DNA of 64,000 nucleotides. Origin: Haliclona indistincta (taxonomy: Eukaryota > Porifera > Demospongiae > Haplosclerida > Chalinidae). Below are positions 11,801 to 25,900 of this stretch, piece after piece; within the stretch, counting starts at the first letter, position 1; the number at the start of each line of letters is the position of its first letter. The translations under genes were made by a program, and so were the position numbers. The notes under the pieces are model-generated. The model had not been told where the DNA came from. It saw nothing but the letters and a program-made list of their open reading frames with translations, and did no database searches. Where the stretch lies: the NCBI GenBank assembly GCA_964017065.1, contig OZ024784.1, forward strand, positions 15,605,152 to 15,669,151, given 5' to 3'.

Positions 11801-14529
11801 TGGCTAGTCTCTTTAGTTGAAATGGTGACCCTTTGTGTAACTGTTAAGATGGGGACTCATAGCTGTGTCACTGTTGTGTGTGTAATGATGAGTTTCACAA
11901 ACAAGGAAGCATGAATGAATAGATCATTACGTCTGCTGACCTCTTTGTAGTCATTCAACACTTTTTGTGAAATTTAGTATGATACAATATTGTATACATA
12001 ACAAACACATGAAAAAAATTGTGTCACGTATTTACAACATAGAATACTTACTGTACGTATTTTTATAATTATTATTACAACATGCCTGCAGCTTGCTCTG
12101 TATTGTGTGCATTCACGTGCTTGTCTGCCAACAAATTGTGTCTAACACCATTTGACTATCTCCTCCTGTAGGTGGGGCTATACATCAAGCAGCATATTTG
12201 CAGCCACCAAGCCGAGATGTCTTTATTGGTGACTGCCTTGAATGGAGCAGTGACCAACGAAGTGACCATGTCTTCTCCAAAATTGGCTAGTTTGAGGTGT
12301 GTGTCATCAAGTACTGCAAACACACAGTCATGTATGCATGCTAATTGTTGTCATTCTATTACAAGGAACTAGCATATAATTTTCACACACTTGTACCGGC
12401 AATTCTACTAGGTTTCAGGTTGTTACTTATGCTCAATCAGGCTTCAATTAGTTGTGAATCATAGATCCTGAGTCAGCTTGTCGAAAGGTAGCAGCAGGGT
12501 TGCTATTCATTGACCTTTGTCAGCTATGTGGTCTATTAAGGTCAGAGGTTGAACTGTGCACCAGTGTGACAAATTTGCTGAGTTTAGTTCCAACTTAAGA
12601 ATGAATATTTATGAGCTAATTGAATACTACATTGACAGCTCATTCACTACAGCTGTAGACAGTTGTTGTCAGTACACAGAAACAAATGCGGTAAGAACTA
12701 AATCAGGCAGGCAGAGCATAGTAGGAAATTGCTAGTGATAGATAGGTATGTTGCAGTGTGTAACTCTCTTGAACTCTTCATTACTGTTAAATGTGTTGTC
12801 CTAGCCTAGCAAATACCATTGTCTCTGCAGAACTACAATGTACAAAGTGTTGCTCTAATGATATGAACAGAGTCTAAATATTGTTTACACACAGACTTGA
12901 CTAATATGCAGCTAGCTAGTCATCTATGATGATGCAAGATTGCTGAGAATTGGTTGAGTGGGTTTTAGAACTGAACTGGTGTCCTCTGTGTATGAGTTGC
13001 CTAGCAGCAGTCTAGCTATATATATATATACAGTCATTAGTGGTTGTTGAGTGTATCTTATTAGTTGCCATGGTAGTCTAGTAGTTTGATTGCTGTTATC
13101 ATACTCTCCATGAGGTCACATGATGATTATGATACTCAGACAATGTGCTATGGCTTCTCAGTGAGAACTATGGTAACATTCCAATGAGTTACATACCTGT
13201 TGCCATAGCAGCTAATGCATGCCAGCTGCACTAATGTATAACATGAAATCACTGTATATGTTTGTATTTTTAGTGATTAGGATAATGTGTTTGCAAGCTC
13301 CAATCATTGATATTTTCTTTGTGGTAGCGAATTTTTCTAGAATTTTCTCTTGTTATTGTAATCTTGTGACTTGACCCTTATCACAAGGTTCCAATATGAC
13401 AGGATGTGGTTAACATTATTCATAATGATAATTAACTTCATTGTCTTACAGTCAATCATTACACAATGCATTACCATTATTGGGCACGAGAGTCTATTTT
13501 TAAAAATGTATAGTTAAATTTTGTGACATCATGACCGATGCTATTGAAAATTAATGTTAGCTTCTGGATGCAAAGCTTTCTCCATCTTACAGTCTATTCA
13601 CTTGATATTTGGAAGCTGAACTATATTCATTCAATAATAGATTGTACCCTTCGTGTATGATTCATCGCATTTATTATTCATATTGTTCGTAACAATAGTA
13701 TTAGTGCTTCTGGTATGTGAAATCGTGTCCAATAGAATTGAGGGAAATGTTCACTTCCATACATTTGTTCTTTATTATTATTATTGCCAATTCCTCTTTC
13801 TTGACCAGGACTGTTAGTGACCTCTCTGTTCATCGACTGCTTCCTCGATGCTCTGATGCCCCTGACCTTCTCCCTCTACTTATTCTTCTCGGTTTGCACC
13901 ATCTTTCGTCACCGGATGAACTGCTCCAGAAGTGCATTACCAACCAAAGAAAAGGTGCCGATGCTGCTCATATGGAATTAAAATAATTGCGATACGTGTA
14001 TGTTATGGCTGAGGCTATTTCTGTGTAGACTGCCTGTGTATTATAGCATGTCCGTTTGGGTGTTCTATTAATGTTGTATGTGTAGTGAAGGCATTCAGGA
14101 AGGAAACGGCTCTATTGGAGGAAGTATTGACTGAAATGACCCAGCAATCACTCACTGAGGAACATTTGGGAGGTGAATGATAGTGCAGTATTGCACATCA
14201 TGCATGATGTGTGCGTTGCTTGCAGAGGCGGCTAGCACTCTCAAGCAGTGTCAGGACAATCAGAGAGAATCGGTGTCTCTGCTGAGCAACAGTTTATCAC
14301 TGTCTTCACAGACCATGGCTGTATGCCCTGAGGTAGAGCAGATTATCGCAGAATGGTATTATCATGCACAACACTGGTGGTTTAAAATTATTGAGCACTT
14401 TGCTGTAGGTGGGAACAACCTGCAATGAAGTTGGTGCACTGGGTCAAAGTGGAGGATATGTCTCTTGAGCAATGGCTAGACCAGTGGAGGGTGCTGGCTG
14501 CAAGTTACAGACAGTTGCACTGTTCTTAG
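8855..14529 (+). CDS. HAUS5: HAUS augmin-like complex subunit 5
   Basis: This is a subunit of augmin, which recruits gamma-tubulin to spindle microtubules for branching nucleation. The start at 8855 gives MAVRKKPKRPSSRHGARAS and then HEWACKTMGYQEDAFPAKE. The next exon has AGGPDVWEFITKHIRQTR, matching the N-terminal ADIWAYILQHV-type signature of HAUS5. Exons between 9.3 and 12.3 kb encode almost only coiled coil (for example MAESQVDQLNREVDSLHV and MRRLEEKHKQISQFRDMM). The 13.8-kb exon gives TVSDLSVHRLLPRCSDAPDL. The C-terminus WEQPAMKL...LEQWLDQWRVLAASYRQ ends at 14527-14529 and fits the family's terminal WWEQPGQ...LPQWRLRWVQ pattern. Two introns are long for this window (about 11.72-12.17 and 12.30-13.81 kb). 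Sequence divergence is high but the block order is consistent. Confidence 0.85.
12305..13800 (+). other. HAUS5: Long HAUS5 intron with no other feature recognised
   Basis: About 1.5 kb lie between the exon ending LASLR near 12.30 kb and the exon beginning TVSDLSV near 13.81 kb. It is AT-rich, with a short TA run near 13,017-13,030. No open frame with protein character or clear repeat was seen. Confidence 0.5.
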
Positions 14530-14773
14530 ACAAGACAATTTCCATAGTAACGTCCTAGTGTAATGACGCTGTGTACATACACTAATAGTAGCCATTTCCT
14601 GTCAAGTATTCATCGATTGCGGTTTGCATGCTCGCTTTGTTACCCGGATACCAGCGGATGTGGCTGCTATTATAAAAAGGACCTAGAGATTACCTCACAG
14701 CATAAGCATCCAGCTAGAGAGATTTTAAACACTCTTGGCCCACCGCGCTCTATTAGGAACACCCATCCAGAAA

Positions 14774-15598
14774 ATGTATAGTGAGCTTGACATGAGCTGC
14801 AACCCCAGTGTGTCTCTCTGGGGTCCAGGACACGCCATCACCACCGCAGGCAGTCTCTACCAGCCACTCAAGGCCCATACGGTGAGCACACTCAGCACGT
14901 GTAGAACTGTACAGTGCATGTAGTTTGCCTATCGAGCTGCTTTTACTTGTTTGTCTCCTTCTGCAGATGTCTGCCAGCTCAACTCCATCTAGTCTCGTCC
15001 ACACTCCAGCGTACTCGCAGACTCTGAGCCTAGAGTCCACAATGCTGCACAGCACCTCCCTGGGGCTATCCACTCCACTTGGGCTGCCCACCACAGTTAT
15101 CGCTGGCCAGGAGAGGCACGCCCAGGCTATTGGTCTGCCATCATCCTATCCTTCGACAATGGCGGCTGCTCCAACGCGAAGCATCAACCCGAGACAAGGA
15201 GGAAGACGACAGAAGAGTTTTGTCGATCCATGCGAGATAGCTCCACTCAAGAAACGCCGCATTCAGGTACAGATAGTAACTGATCATGCTGTATACACTG
15301 CTGCATTAGCTAGTATTATGAAAACTGATATTGATCAATTCCTCTTTCTCTATAGGTTGAAATGCTAAATGCAGATGAGAGAGATAAAGTACTCCAGAAA
15401 CGTGAGAAGAACAAGCTTGCAGCAGAGAAGTGCCGTGTAAAGCGCAGAGAGCAGATACAACATGTCAGATTAGAGTATGATGACTATCTGGAATCAAATG
15501 AGGCTCTGGAGAAAGAAATCAAGAGATTGAGAGATGAGAAAGACCAACTTGAGAAGCTATTAACCGATCATCCATGCAGTGCTGTTCAACAATCATAG
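14774..15598 (+). CDS. Fos/ATF3/JDP2-like bZIP transcription factor, about 216 aa
   Basis: There are three exons, 14774-14881, 14967-15266 and 15356-15598, all in phase 0 with GT-AG ends. The N-terminal half is Ser/Thr/Pro-rich (SLWGPGHAITTAGSLYQPL). A basic patch (PLKKRRIQ) precedes the bZIP in exon 3. The DNA-binding region is KREKNKLAAEKCRVKRREQ, with the N-x-x-A-A-x-x-C-R signature of the AP-1/ATF3 group. The zipper is followed by LEKLLTDHPCS, which resembles the LEFVLVAHKP and LIYMLNLHRP ends of Fos and ATF3. That places it in the Fos/ATF3/JDP2 branch rather than Jun or CREB. Family data suggest it dimerises and binds AP-1 (TGA-TCA) sites in stress or immediate-early responses. AATAAA lies at 15748. 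Which member it is cannot be settled by eye. Confidence 0.88.
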
Positions 15599-16473
15599 AC
15601 ACCCACATTATCTCTCTCTCATTCACTACTCCCACACTCTCTAGTAACTGTGTGTACTCTTCATCGACTTCGAACATTTAATCGCCCAAATTACTGTAAA
15701 TAGGTTTTTCTTTGTTTCGGTAAAATCATCATTATAGTTGATACAGAAATAAAATTTGGATCAGATAATACATATTTTTGTTCTTAGCTCACATCCTGTG
15801 GGGTGGATTCACGTCTTTCCTAGTACACCACAAAAAACCAATTATTAACCAGGCCACAAAAATTCAATTACGGCCAGAGAGGATGTGGTGGTTTAGTTGA
15901 GCATTTCCGGTACTACACTAGGCAGTACTATACCAGGCTAGGCTGGGAGGATTAATGATAGTTCAGACTTGATTAGAAGGAAAGTCATACAGTAAGGAAG
16001 GTCGTCGGTTACAAGGTTGAGCTGACTCAAGATTGAAAGTGGATCAGGTTGCATGACTCATCTTGGGGTAATGAATATAAAGAGGATATAATTAGCTACA
16101 GTGCTCCAACTGAGAGCCCATAGATTGGCTGGAGTGCTTTAAGCTATTATCATTATACAATGTGCTTGTGTGTGTGTGTATGTCGAGGAATGTTGATAGA
16201 AAGTGAGTGAGTGCAGAGTTCATCAACAACACAGAGTTTGGGAAACATGGCGACAGTGTTTGTTAATCTATTTGGGTAAACACCACACACACCTACTGAA
16301 CGATCAACAGATTTTTAAATACATAATTATTCCCAACATAAAGTTGTTTTTAGTATTTGGGAGCAACAAATTTAATAATCAAAATAGACACAGGAAAATT
16401 GTGTGATGAGTTGTAGGGTGACAGCTACTGACAATGAGTACATGTAGCTAGTCAATAATGTGAACGTTGATAG
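15599..16473. other. Intergenic gap between convergent bZIP and HECTD1 3' ends
   Basis: This is 875 bp without a recognised gene. It holds the bZIP poly(A) signal (15748-15753) and a short GT run near 16,170. Short open frames here show no protein character. Confidence 0.5.
15748..15753 (+). terminator. Poly(A) signal AATAAA of the bZIP gene
   Basis: A canonical hexamer lies 150 bp after the stop codon in AT-rich sequence. Confidence 0.5.
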
Positions 16474-19400
16474 TTAGTTTAAATGAAAACCTTTCTCAAG
16501 AGTGGCTTCTAGTAATTTTTGTTTCATGACCTGTTCAGTTGGATAATCTGGTAGTTTGAGATAGTGTACACATGTGTTCACTGATGGATATACTTGCTGG
16601 CCTCGTGCCTCTTTCTTTACTACTGTAAGACGTGGATGAAGATTGGCGAGACCTCCAGGAGGTAATGAGGAACAGCCCGTAGCAAACTGGACAAATGCCT
16701 ATATGCAAACGTGTGTGTGTGTGTGTGTGTGGTACATAAAGAATGCAGAGTAAATGCAACATAATAAATACCACCATACTGAGTATTTCAGTCCAAACTA
16801 GTAATGGATCAAAGCTTTGCGCCTATACAAGTACATCTGTGCATTTCCAAACTAGTACAACTAATTCTCTAAGGATCATTAAGCATACAGTACACAGCTG
16901 CCCCACACTAAAAATGACTCTGAATGGAGTCAACCCAATAGTTAATGATATTCATGACAATGACTTCACCTTTCTCTCGTCCGAGTCCATATCAAGCAGA
17001 ACATTAATAAAGCGTAGGTATCCTGGACTAAAGGAATAAACAACAAATCAACAACAGCAACAAAATTATTATATTATGACAGATATCAACTAGAGCCAGA
17101 TGGTACTCCATGAGGTGATGCAGCTGTACTAGCAGCATAATCTCACTACTACAAATCAGTGTACACAGATGTACACAAAAATGGTAATACTTGTACTAAA
17201 CACGATTATTACTAGAGTATACAGTATGACCATATGCAGAGTTCTATAACCACACAACGGAATAATCTAGTAGTACTAGCAACAGTACACTATTCAAATG
17301 AGCAGTGACATATAATTTACATAACCTCATTAGATTGAAGGTCAGTTTATAAGTATTTTGCTGTACTTTAACCTCAATCAACAATCAACAGTACCTCTCT
17401 TTAGTATATCCAAACTTTGGTTCAGTGTAGTTAAGCAAGTCAGTGCGAGACCAGGATGGGCTCTGCTCTCCACACACTAACAACCTTAGCTCTTCTGGTA
17501 AGAATGTTTGCAGCTTTTGCATAGAGAACACTCTATTGAAACCATCTGAAAAAATGGAAGCATAATGTAATGGTAGTGAGGGAAAATATTATAGAGACAG
17601 TAGTATTATCAGGGAAGGAACTCAGTTCAAATGGGGATGTGTTGGTGGAAGCAGAGAGACCATTAATGGAATTAAAGTCCACATTCCACAGATGCAAGTG
17701 ATAGAAGGGAACAACAATACAAACAGATCGACAACAATTCTACCACTCGGATAAACACTGTCTGGTGATTGTACCAGTTGAAATTGCTCAATACACAAAA
17801 CAATAGACACTCGTAATCAGTCATGTGCTGTCTAGCATACAGCATGTACACATGTACACATACCAACCTGTCTGTGTTGACCAATAACATACACATTTCA
17901 AGAAGTAAAACAGTGAACTTGTATACACACACGCGTACCTCGGAAAGCTTCAAGTTGCTTCCTGATTCCAGAGTAAAGGCAGAATTCCTCCAGTAAACCA
18001 ATATATTGATGGGCATTGTGAGTGTTAATCTCCTGTAGCAGGATATGCGTAATAATGTAACCGCTGGAAGTGACTCACAGCCTATCGCTGTTGAGTACCG
18101 TGAGTGAACATGAACCAACAGGAAGCCAACCCACATGTTCTACACACTGAGTGTGTGTGAAATCCTGGGAATGGTGGGTGTACTCGGGATGTGTGGGCAT
18201 GAGACGTGAGTAGTCGGGTGCATGTGCGTGAGAACGAGGCCACATGGGTGCATCTAACATGCATGTACGACTCCGTGTGTACAGCAGGTGTGTGTGTATC
18301 ATAGACAGGTCGAAAAAGACAAACAATGACATAAGCATTACAACACCAAGTGAATGTTAGCATAAACACTGCATGGTATTAATAGCTCTGTAGTGTACAT
18401 GTGCTGACTTGCCAGTCCCCTGGCTATATAATATGTACTACATGTGTAGCTATACATTATATGGTGGATGCATGTAAACATGTGTAAACATAATACACAA
18501 ATACACATGTACACAACCTCCTTTACCGTGTTTTCCCCCTCAGGTGCGAGTGGATGATAGGTAAAGCCGTGATGCCGGGAAGCTGCATCGTATGCAAATG
18601 AAATACTATGAGAGGAAAAAGGACAGAAAGGTGAAGTTGCTAGTGAAGAGCAATCAACTCACTATAGATCCTCTACTTTGCCGCCACCGGCCTTCTCTCT
18701 TAAAGTTAGCTCACTGACAAGCTGTTGTCTCTCCTCCTCCGTCAGCAAAGGATCACTTAGAATAGCGTCTCTGCGACTGACGAGGTCACAGAGGTCACTC
18801 AGGAATTGACCTCTGTGGGGATCGACCGATATGAAGTCGTCTCTTGTTAGAAGGCCCCTGAACCATGGATCCAGACCGGGCGGTACCAATGGAGAGGAAG
18901 GAAGTGAATCTGCTTCCTCCTGGCTAACACGATAATCTTCAACAGCATCCTCTTTGCTGGCATCTTTAGTAGACACAACTTCATCTTCTTCAGTTTCCTC
19001 TTCAGAAGCTTCTGCAATGAGTCTCTGTTCTTTCACCCCAGCTCCACCATCATTGTCGCCACGATTGTCTTGATAATGTCTCTGCTGTGAGCCAGCCTCC
19101 TCCTCCTCCTCTTGCTTAGGCACTTGGTTCTCGTTTTTCTCTTTCTTGCTCTCTTCTTGCTTTGCATTCTTTTCCTCAGCAGGAACATTTGGAGCACAGC
19201 ACATCAGCTTAAAGAATGAGAGAGACAGTGGAATGTCTACGCGACGTCCATCCTGTATGCACTTTGCAAGGAACATTCCCAGCAGCTCAAAATGTCCACA
19301 GATTCGTTTGAGTTCAGGTGAGTATTCTGGAATGGGAGCTGGGAATAGGCCGGATGAAGCTTGTATATAATAACCAGGAGGCTTGACACCCATACCGAGG

Positions 19401-19944
19401 TCAACCTTAAAGAAAGAGAGAGGAGGAGAGAGGAAAGAAAGCAGGAAAAATGAGGGTCTTCATAAGAAAAGTAAACCACAACCCCCTCCCCTGAAAACCA
19501 AAATTTCCTAAGTCACCTCCTGTAAAACCAGCAATATAAGTGCTGGTATAGCAACCAACACTAAACAACCTGTGTTGTCACCACTGCTTCAATGACGTGT
19601 ACTACATTACACTGCAAATGTACACTAAAGAATCACTATAACACAAGCATACTACATCACTGATCACATTAGGTGTACAAGTACACTGTCAATCCGTCTG
19701 TCATTGAATTAAAGTGCAACGCGCAATACAGCACTAATAGCTGACCTGTTTAGTCTGTTCAGCTTGATAGCTATCATTGCACAGCCACATTCCGAGATTA
19801 CTTCGTTGGAACTCGGCTGATACCAGTGCATAGAACTCCAATGAAGGTCCTAAACCTGTTCCTTCCTCAGACACGTATTCAATCTCTAGTACAGATTTCC
19901 TCTCAGCGTGAGCATTGAGCGTCGTGTATGCCCAGCCAAGTATC

Positions 19945-20016
<72 letters not shown>

Positions 20017-22843
20017 GCAAACTTGTCACCTAGTGTTATGCATACCAGCTGAATAGCATACATGCATACCAGATGACTTCAACATTGTAACCCATGTAAC
20101 AATTTGGATTGTGTCATAAACTGTCATTAAAATAGTAGTTGCTAAGCAATAGACAAACAGCGGCACTCCCACAAAGAGGTGTATAACAAGTAATGAGTGA
20201 ACTGTGTCATACAACTAATTATGTGAAACACTATACTGAAGTATCCCAATGTGTATGTATGCAAAGGCTTCTCACTTCAGCTAAACTATGGCTTCTCCCA
20301 GAAATGATGACATCATTTCATCTAACAATGCTAGCTATAGTATACACTAACCCACAGGCTAATGCACAGGACAATGTAGCCACAGTATACACAAACTATC
20401 AACACAAGTAGCTTTATCCGTTCTCAGTAGTGACATCACTTGCATATGCAGTGATACTTGTTAGTAGCTCCAGGAGTATAAGAAGAGTGTTCAACGTAGC
20501 ATATCCGCTGCATACCCGCGTACAAAATCTGTGTATAAAGTAACGTGACATGCACGTGAGCTGAATGACGTTGAATCCTGCCGCTCCCTAGGCGCGCGGT
20601 CGGTGCGGATCGATGGCTGTACTAACGCGGGCTCAACGATGACGTCTGATGCTTGGCCACATCCCCTCGCAAACGTAGCAGATGACATAAATTTATACTA
20701 ACAAAGTATGGACACATTTTACGGCAATTTCTCACGTACCTGTCAAGTTACTTTCAGGTATGCTACGTTCGACACTCTTCTTATTATATACTCTTGGTAG
20801 CTCTTAATTGTGACAGAGTGACTCAATATCGACATTTCATCTTAATAATGCAATCCTGTGATCAAACTGAATGAACTGAGTGCTGTGTGACTAAAACATG
20901 TGTTGACTGGGTGGAACAATCACACGTTAGTGGACCTAGGCGGACCCATGACTGAAACAAGAACTCTCCTCGTGATGATGGTAAAGCCAGCTATAGTTCA
21001 TGTTGTTGTTCACCAGTAGGACCACATGATCCATTACTGTGTGCCTTACAAACATGTGTATCACTATAGTGATACGTAAACTGACGTAGCTGTTTGTTTA
21101 GCAAGCCACAGCTACACACACACAGCAACAGTTGACACACACAAGGGGTCGATGACAAACCGAGGCTAAACCATCACTAAACTACAACAAACACCAGCTG
21201 ATAGAACAGTGATTGAGAGTACGTGATCTCATGAAACATACATAATGCATATGTGTATAAACATTCATGATAAATGTACATGTACACTTCAATAGCAATA
21301 TATAAAATCACTACTCAGAATACATCCCTGTCACTAGTGCCGGATACAACTAGTGTTAAAGTACATTAGCATGTCCTATATGTAATTTGGTTTCAAAGAA
21401 CACAATGTAGCTATAGTGTAGTATACAGTATGTTGCCAAAGAGTGGCATATTACAGGAAAATGTGGTAGGGATTATGGAGGAAGAGATAAATAATGGTTT
21501 ACTTTGTCAAGACCACACCAATCTAAACAGCCTTGTACAAGCTGATGTAGAAAGCACATCAAGTGTAATAGAGTCTACCTATACTGTAAGCATGCATGCA
21601 TCAAGTGTAATGGAGTCTGTCTACCTATACTATAACTAGCATGCATGCATCAAGTGTAATAGAGTCTACCTATACTGTAAGCATGCATCAAGTGTAATAG
21701 AGTCTACCTATACTGTAAGCATGCATCAAGTGTAATAGAGTCTACCTATACTGTAAGCATGCATCAAGTGTAATAGAGTCTACCTATACTGTAAGCATGC
21801 ATCAAGTGTAATAGAGTCTACCTATACTGTAAGCATGCATGCATCAAGTGTAATGGAGTCTGTCTACCTATACTATAACTAGCATGCATGCATCAAGTGT
21901 AATAGAGTCTACCTATACTATAACTAGCATGCATGCATCAAGTGTAATAGAGTCTACCTATACTGTAAGCATGCATCAAGTGTAATAGAGTCTACCTATA
22001 CTGTAAGCATGCATGCATCAAGTGTAATAGAGTCTACCTATACTGTAAGCATGCATGCATCAAGTGTAATAGAGTCTACCTATACTATAAGCATACATCA
22101 AGTGTAATGGAGTCTGTCTACCTATACTGTAAGCATGCATGCATCAAGTGTAATAAGGGTCCACACACACTCACATCATCAGCTCGTGATACGTGCACTC
22201 TGTCCTGCCGTAGTCGGCCGATATGATACTCGTACTGCTCCTCCTTCCTAAGAGTTCCTCCTCTTACTCTCTCCAGTATTTCATCACGTTGCTTCTGCAA
22301 CCATATCACTGCCCTGAGACAAAAATCAAATAAGAACATGTGAGACTTGTCCTGTCATTACAATGAGTAACGACAAATTCCATTGTGTCATAAGTTATTA
22401 CACCATCTCAGGATGTGACTAATGATATTCATGCTACGGGCTGGCTGTTGAATATAGTAACAATACACTCAACCAGCACTGTGTACATACTATTGGAACT
22501 ACATTCACAACATTCCATCCTATACCATACAATCACTATGGTAATATTGTGTAAGCAACCATAGCAACCATGCAATATCCTTGGGATAATGTAATTGTAA
22601 TTTGTTGTAATTTGACTTATGTCATTTTTAGCCAGTGGTTCTCAGTTACCTAGCTGTTCCAAATGCCGTGCAGAGAAAAAACATTTCTCTAGTCTCAAAG
22701 GGAAATAGGAAAGAGTGTGAGCTGGTAAGAACAGAACACCACAGTGGTAGAGAATTACTGGATAGAGTGAGAGGGTCCTAGATAGACAGAATAATTATGT
22801 GAGTGAGTGTTGTTTGCAAATGTGTGTGTGTGTGTGTGTGTGA

Positions 22844-22920
<77 letters not shown>

Positions 22921-25900
22921 ATTCATAAATTCATCAGCTCACATGAATTTGTTGGACTAGTTTGTTGACAAGTTTCTTGCTATGGTACTCCTCCTGACGG
23001 ATGTTGAACACTGGACAACCGTCACCAGTAACTGATCGGGGAAGATCAACAAACACACAACAGTAACAGTGTTTACTCTTAACACAGCACACAACATCTG
23101 TCAGTGCTATAGTCAGTGTGTCTGTCTACTATTAGTAGACCCAAGGTCTGGTGTGTACCTTTACATGACAGTGAATGCAAAATGTTCAATAACTTGAGCA
23201 TGTCCGACAGTGTTGCCAGTGAAGTGCTCTCGCAGGAGGAAAGAGAGGACTTGCTCGCAGAATTAGAACTAATAAAGTCCTAGATAAAGTGTGGACAGCA
23301 AAATCATACACAGTGAACAGTATTGATACAACTGCTGCATGTGCAACTGTCTTGTTATAAATAATTTTCTTCGTGCATGTACTTTTTAAAAGAGAACTGA
23401 AAGTACCTTGTACGCTTCTAGCACGTCGCGGCAGTTCTTGTTCTTTTTAGCTGTCTTGAGTGAGCCGCTAAGGTGCCATTTAGCTAGCCAGGTTTCCTAG
23501 AGAAAGTTGAGGAAGTACACATGAAGTCCACAAAGAGACTCAATACCTTAGCTTTCCTTTGCAAGAATGAGATGACCTCACTCTTGGACAGTTGGTGAGC
23601 AGAGAGCTTGTTAGCCACAACATTAACATTGCCCAGTGATTGAGGAGAGTGAGTGAATTGGTCACTGTATACCAACCTAAGAGAAAAGGACATAACAATA
23701 CACATGAGTAGTTACTATCAATAGCTGTGGATTTATTTACGTGAATGTCTCATCCCAGATCTTCTTGGCGCGCTCATTCTTTGGTAGACGCAGTAGCAGC
23801 TGCTGTAGATAGTAAAACACACACTTGGAACTGTCCTCCATTAACACTTCAGCGTTGTGGAGCTAAAGAGAGAGAGAGACAGTGATATGACAATAAAAAT
23901 TATGACCATGACCTACTTTAACACTCATAGCAAGTCTGACTTCTCTGAAGGGTGGAGTAGTAGCAGTGGGAGAAGATTGCCCTTCAGTACCTTAGAGAGG
24001 AAGGATAAGAACACATAAAAACAATACATACACATTGTAGACACACACAAACACTTACCATTAGTAGGATGTGGTACAGGGAAATCCTGTATCTGAGGCA
24101 CATTTGTGTGCCCAGGACGAGGATCAAAAGCAGGAACCAATGAAGAAAAAGAACGTTTGAGAGTACAGTTATCGTCCCATCCTCGTCTTCCCGTCTCCTC
24201 CTCTTCACCATCATCCTGTGGCTCTTCCTAATATCAAGGCAACAGAGAGTGTGGGACAGAGTGTATGTGTTTGTGTCTGGTGGTACACACCTCTTCTTCA
24301 ACAGCTGCTTGCTCTTCTGAGGAAGGCGGTGGTGGTACCAGAGGCTCTTCTCCAGTAAGGTCAAGGTCATACTTGCCCTCAGCTCCCATACGATAGGAGT
24401 TAGCTCCACCATGATCCCATTGTACCTCTACCCATCCTGTAACAAACAATGATGTGTATAACCACTTCTCTATGTTATGGTTTCTCACCATTCCTCAGTT
24501 CTCCAATGACAGTACCAGGTACAGGAGGGTGGCCATCTTGGTCTCTCCACTTCCAGTCCACACCTCTCACCACTCTAGTCCCAATATGAAGCTTCTTCAT
24601 TACCATGAATTTCACCTGATGCCGCTTGTGACGCACAAGAACAGCTTGTTCTTTAGCAGCCTTACCTGCACCATCAAGAAGTGATGACACAGTCAATGAT
24701 ACACCATGTGCTCACCAAGATCCTCATCAGCCAGTCCTTTTATCTCTCCATACACCTCTAGACCAGATAGTGAGAGATAGTATGTGCTACCACAAGCATT
24801 GGGTCCAGTGAGTTGTACTCTGAAGTGTCGCCAGCCCTCGTCATCAGGAGGAGGATGCAGTGACCATGTGTGAGCGGACCTGATCAAGATGAGTAAGTAT
24901 GAACACAATACCGCATAATAATGACTGATCTCACCCAGGTTCAGTCAGCTCGGTTTCATTGTCATGTCTTTTGATTACAGTCCAGTCATGACCATCTTTA
25001 GACACTTGTATCTCCCAATTGCGCATTGCTGAACGACTATAAGACAAGACAAACAGACAGATGAGTTCAGACAGACAGGTAAGTAACTTCTTACCTGCCA
25101 TAGCCCCTTGCGTGCCTCATGGTATAAGCCGTAGGCACAAACCACACTCCAGTATCCACAGCAAACCAACTATTAGGATTGTCCTTGGTATGGCAGTTAC
25201 AAGGCTGTTCATCACGAGACAGAACATCCTCAAGGTTGCCATATGGAAGGATACGCCCGTCAGATGAGCTGATTACTACGACATGATGGGAGGCGGGGTT
25301 TACCCAGTCACATGACCTGATGGTGATATAAAGATGTTACTTGAGTAGTTAAAATGAAAGTGTTACCTTGCATTGGATCCAATCCAGTAGAAGATACCAT
25401 TCTGATCAAAATCTGACACATGTGTGAATACCAGTGGATGATCAAGAGTCTTAAGACAATTTATAAAATAGAATTTCTCCCTCTTGTAGTCGTACCACTG
25501 CTTGGCAACCTAGTGAAGAAAGAAAGTGGTGAGATACTTACACAACCACAAACGACTCACCATTCCATTCAAGAATTTTTCAAGACCCTCTACTGTTACC
25601 AGCGGCTCCACTTTCATGCTTCGTCCGCTGTAGTCTCTTAGATCAGTCTGACCAGGAAGTCGCACTAATCGAAAGTGTAGCTTGCGCTGAAGCACCTGTA
25701 CAAACGAAAGCTTTTTTAATAAAGAGGCTCCACGACATCTTGAGGGGAAGATGTACACCATGTGTTGTTGGGGACTGTCAATCAAAATATTTACTTTTTA
25801 AAACATAATTCTAAGAAGCTCTCTTATTATCGGTTATGACTCCAACGAGGGAAAACATAAAAATCAAGGAATCCCGCCCCTTAGTGGTTGATATCTTATG

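Noticed and set aside
18075..18369. Minus-strand frames with many Thr-His runs
   Set aside because: They lie in a HECTD1 intron and consist of CA/TG low-complexity sequence.
21552..22155. CRISPR-like array
   Set aside because: The repeats are contiguous without unique spacers, and the region is a eukaryotic intron.
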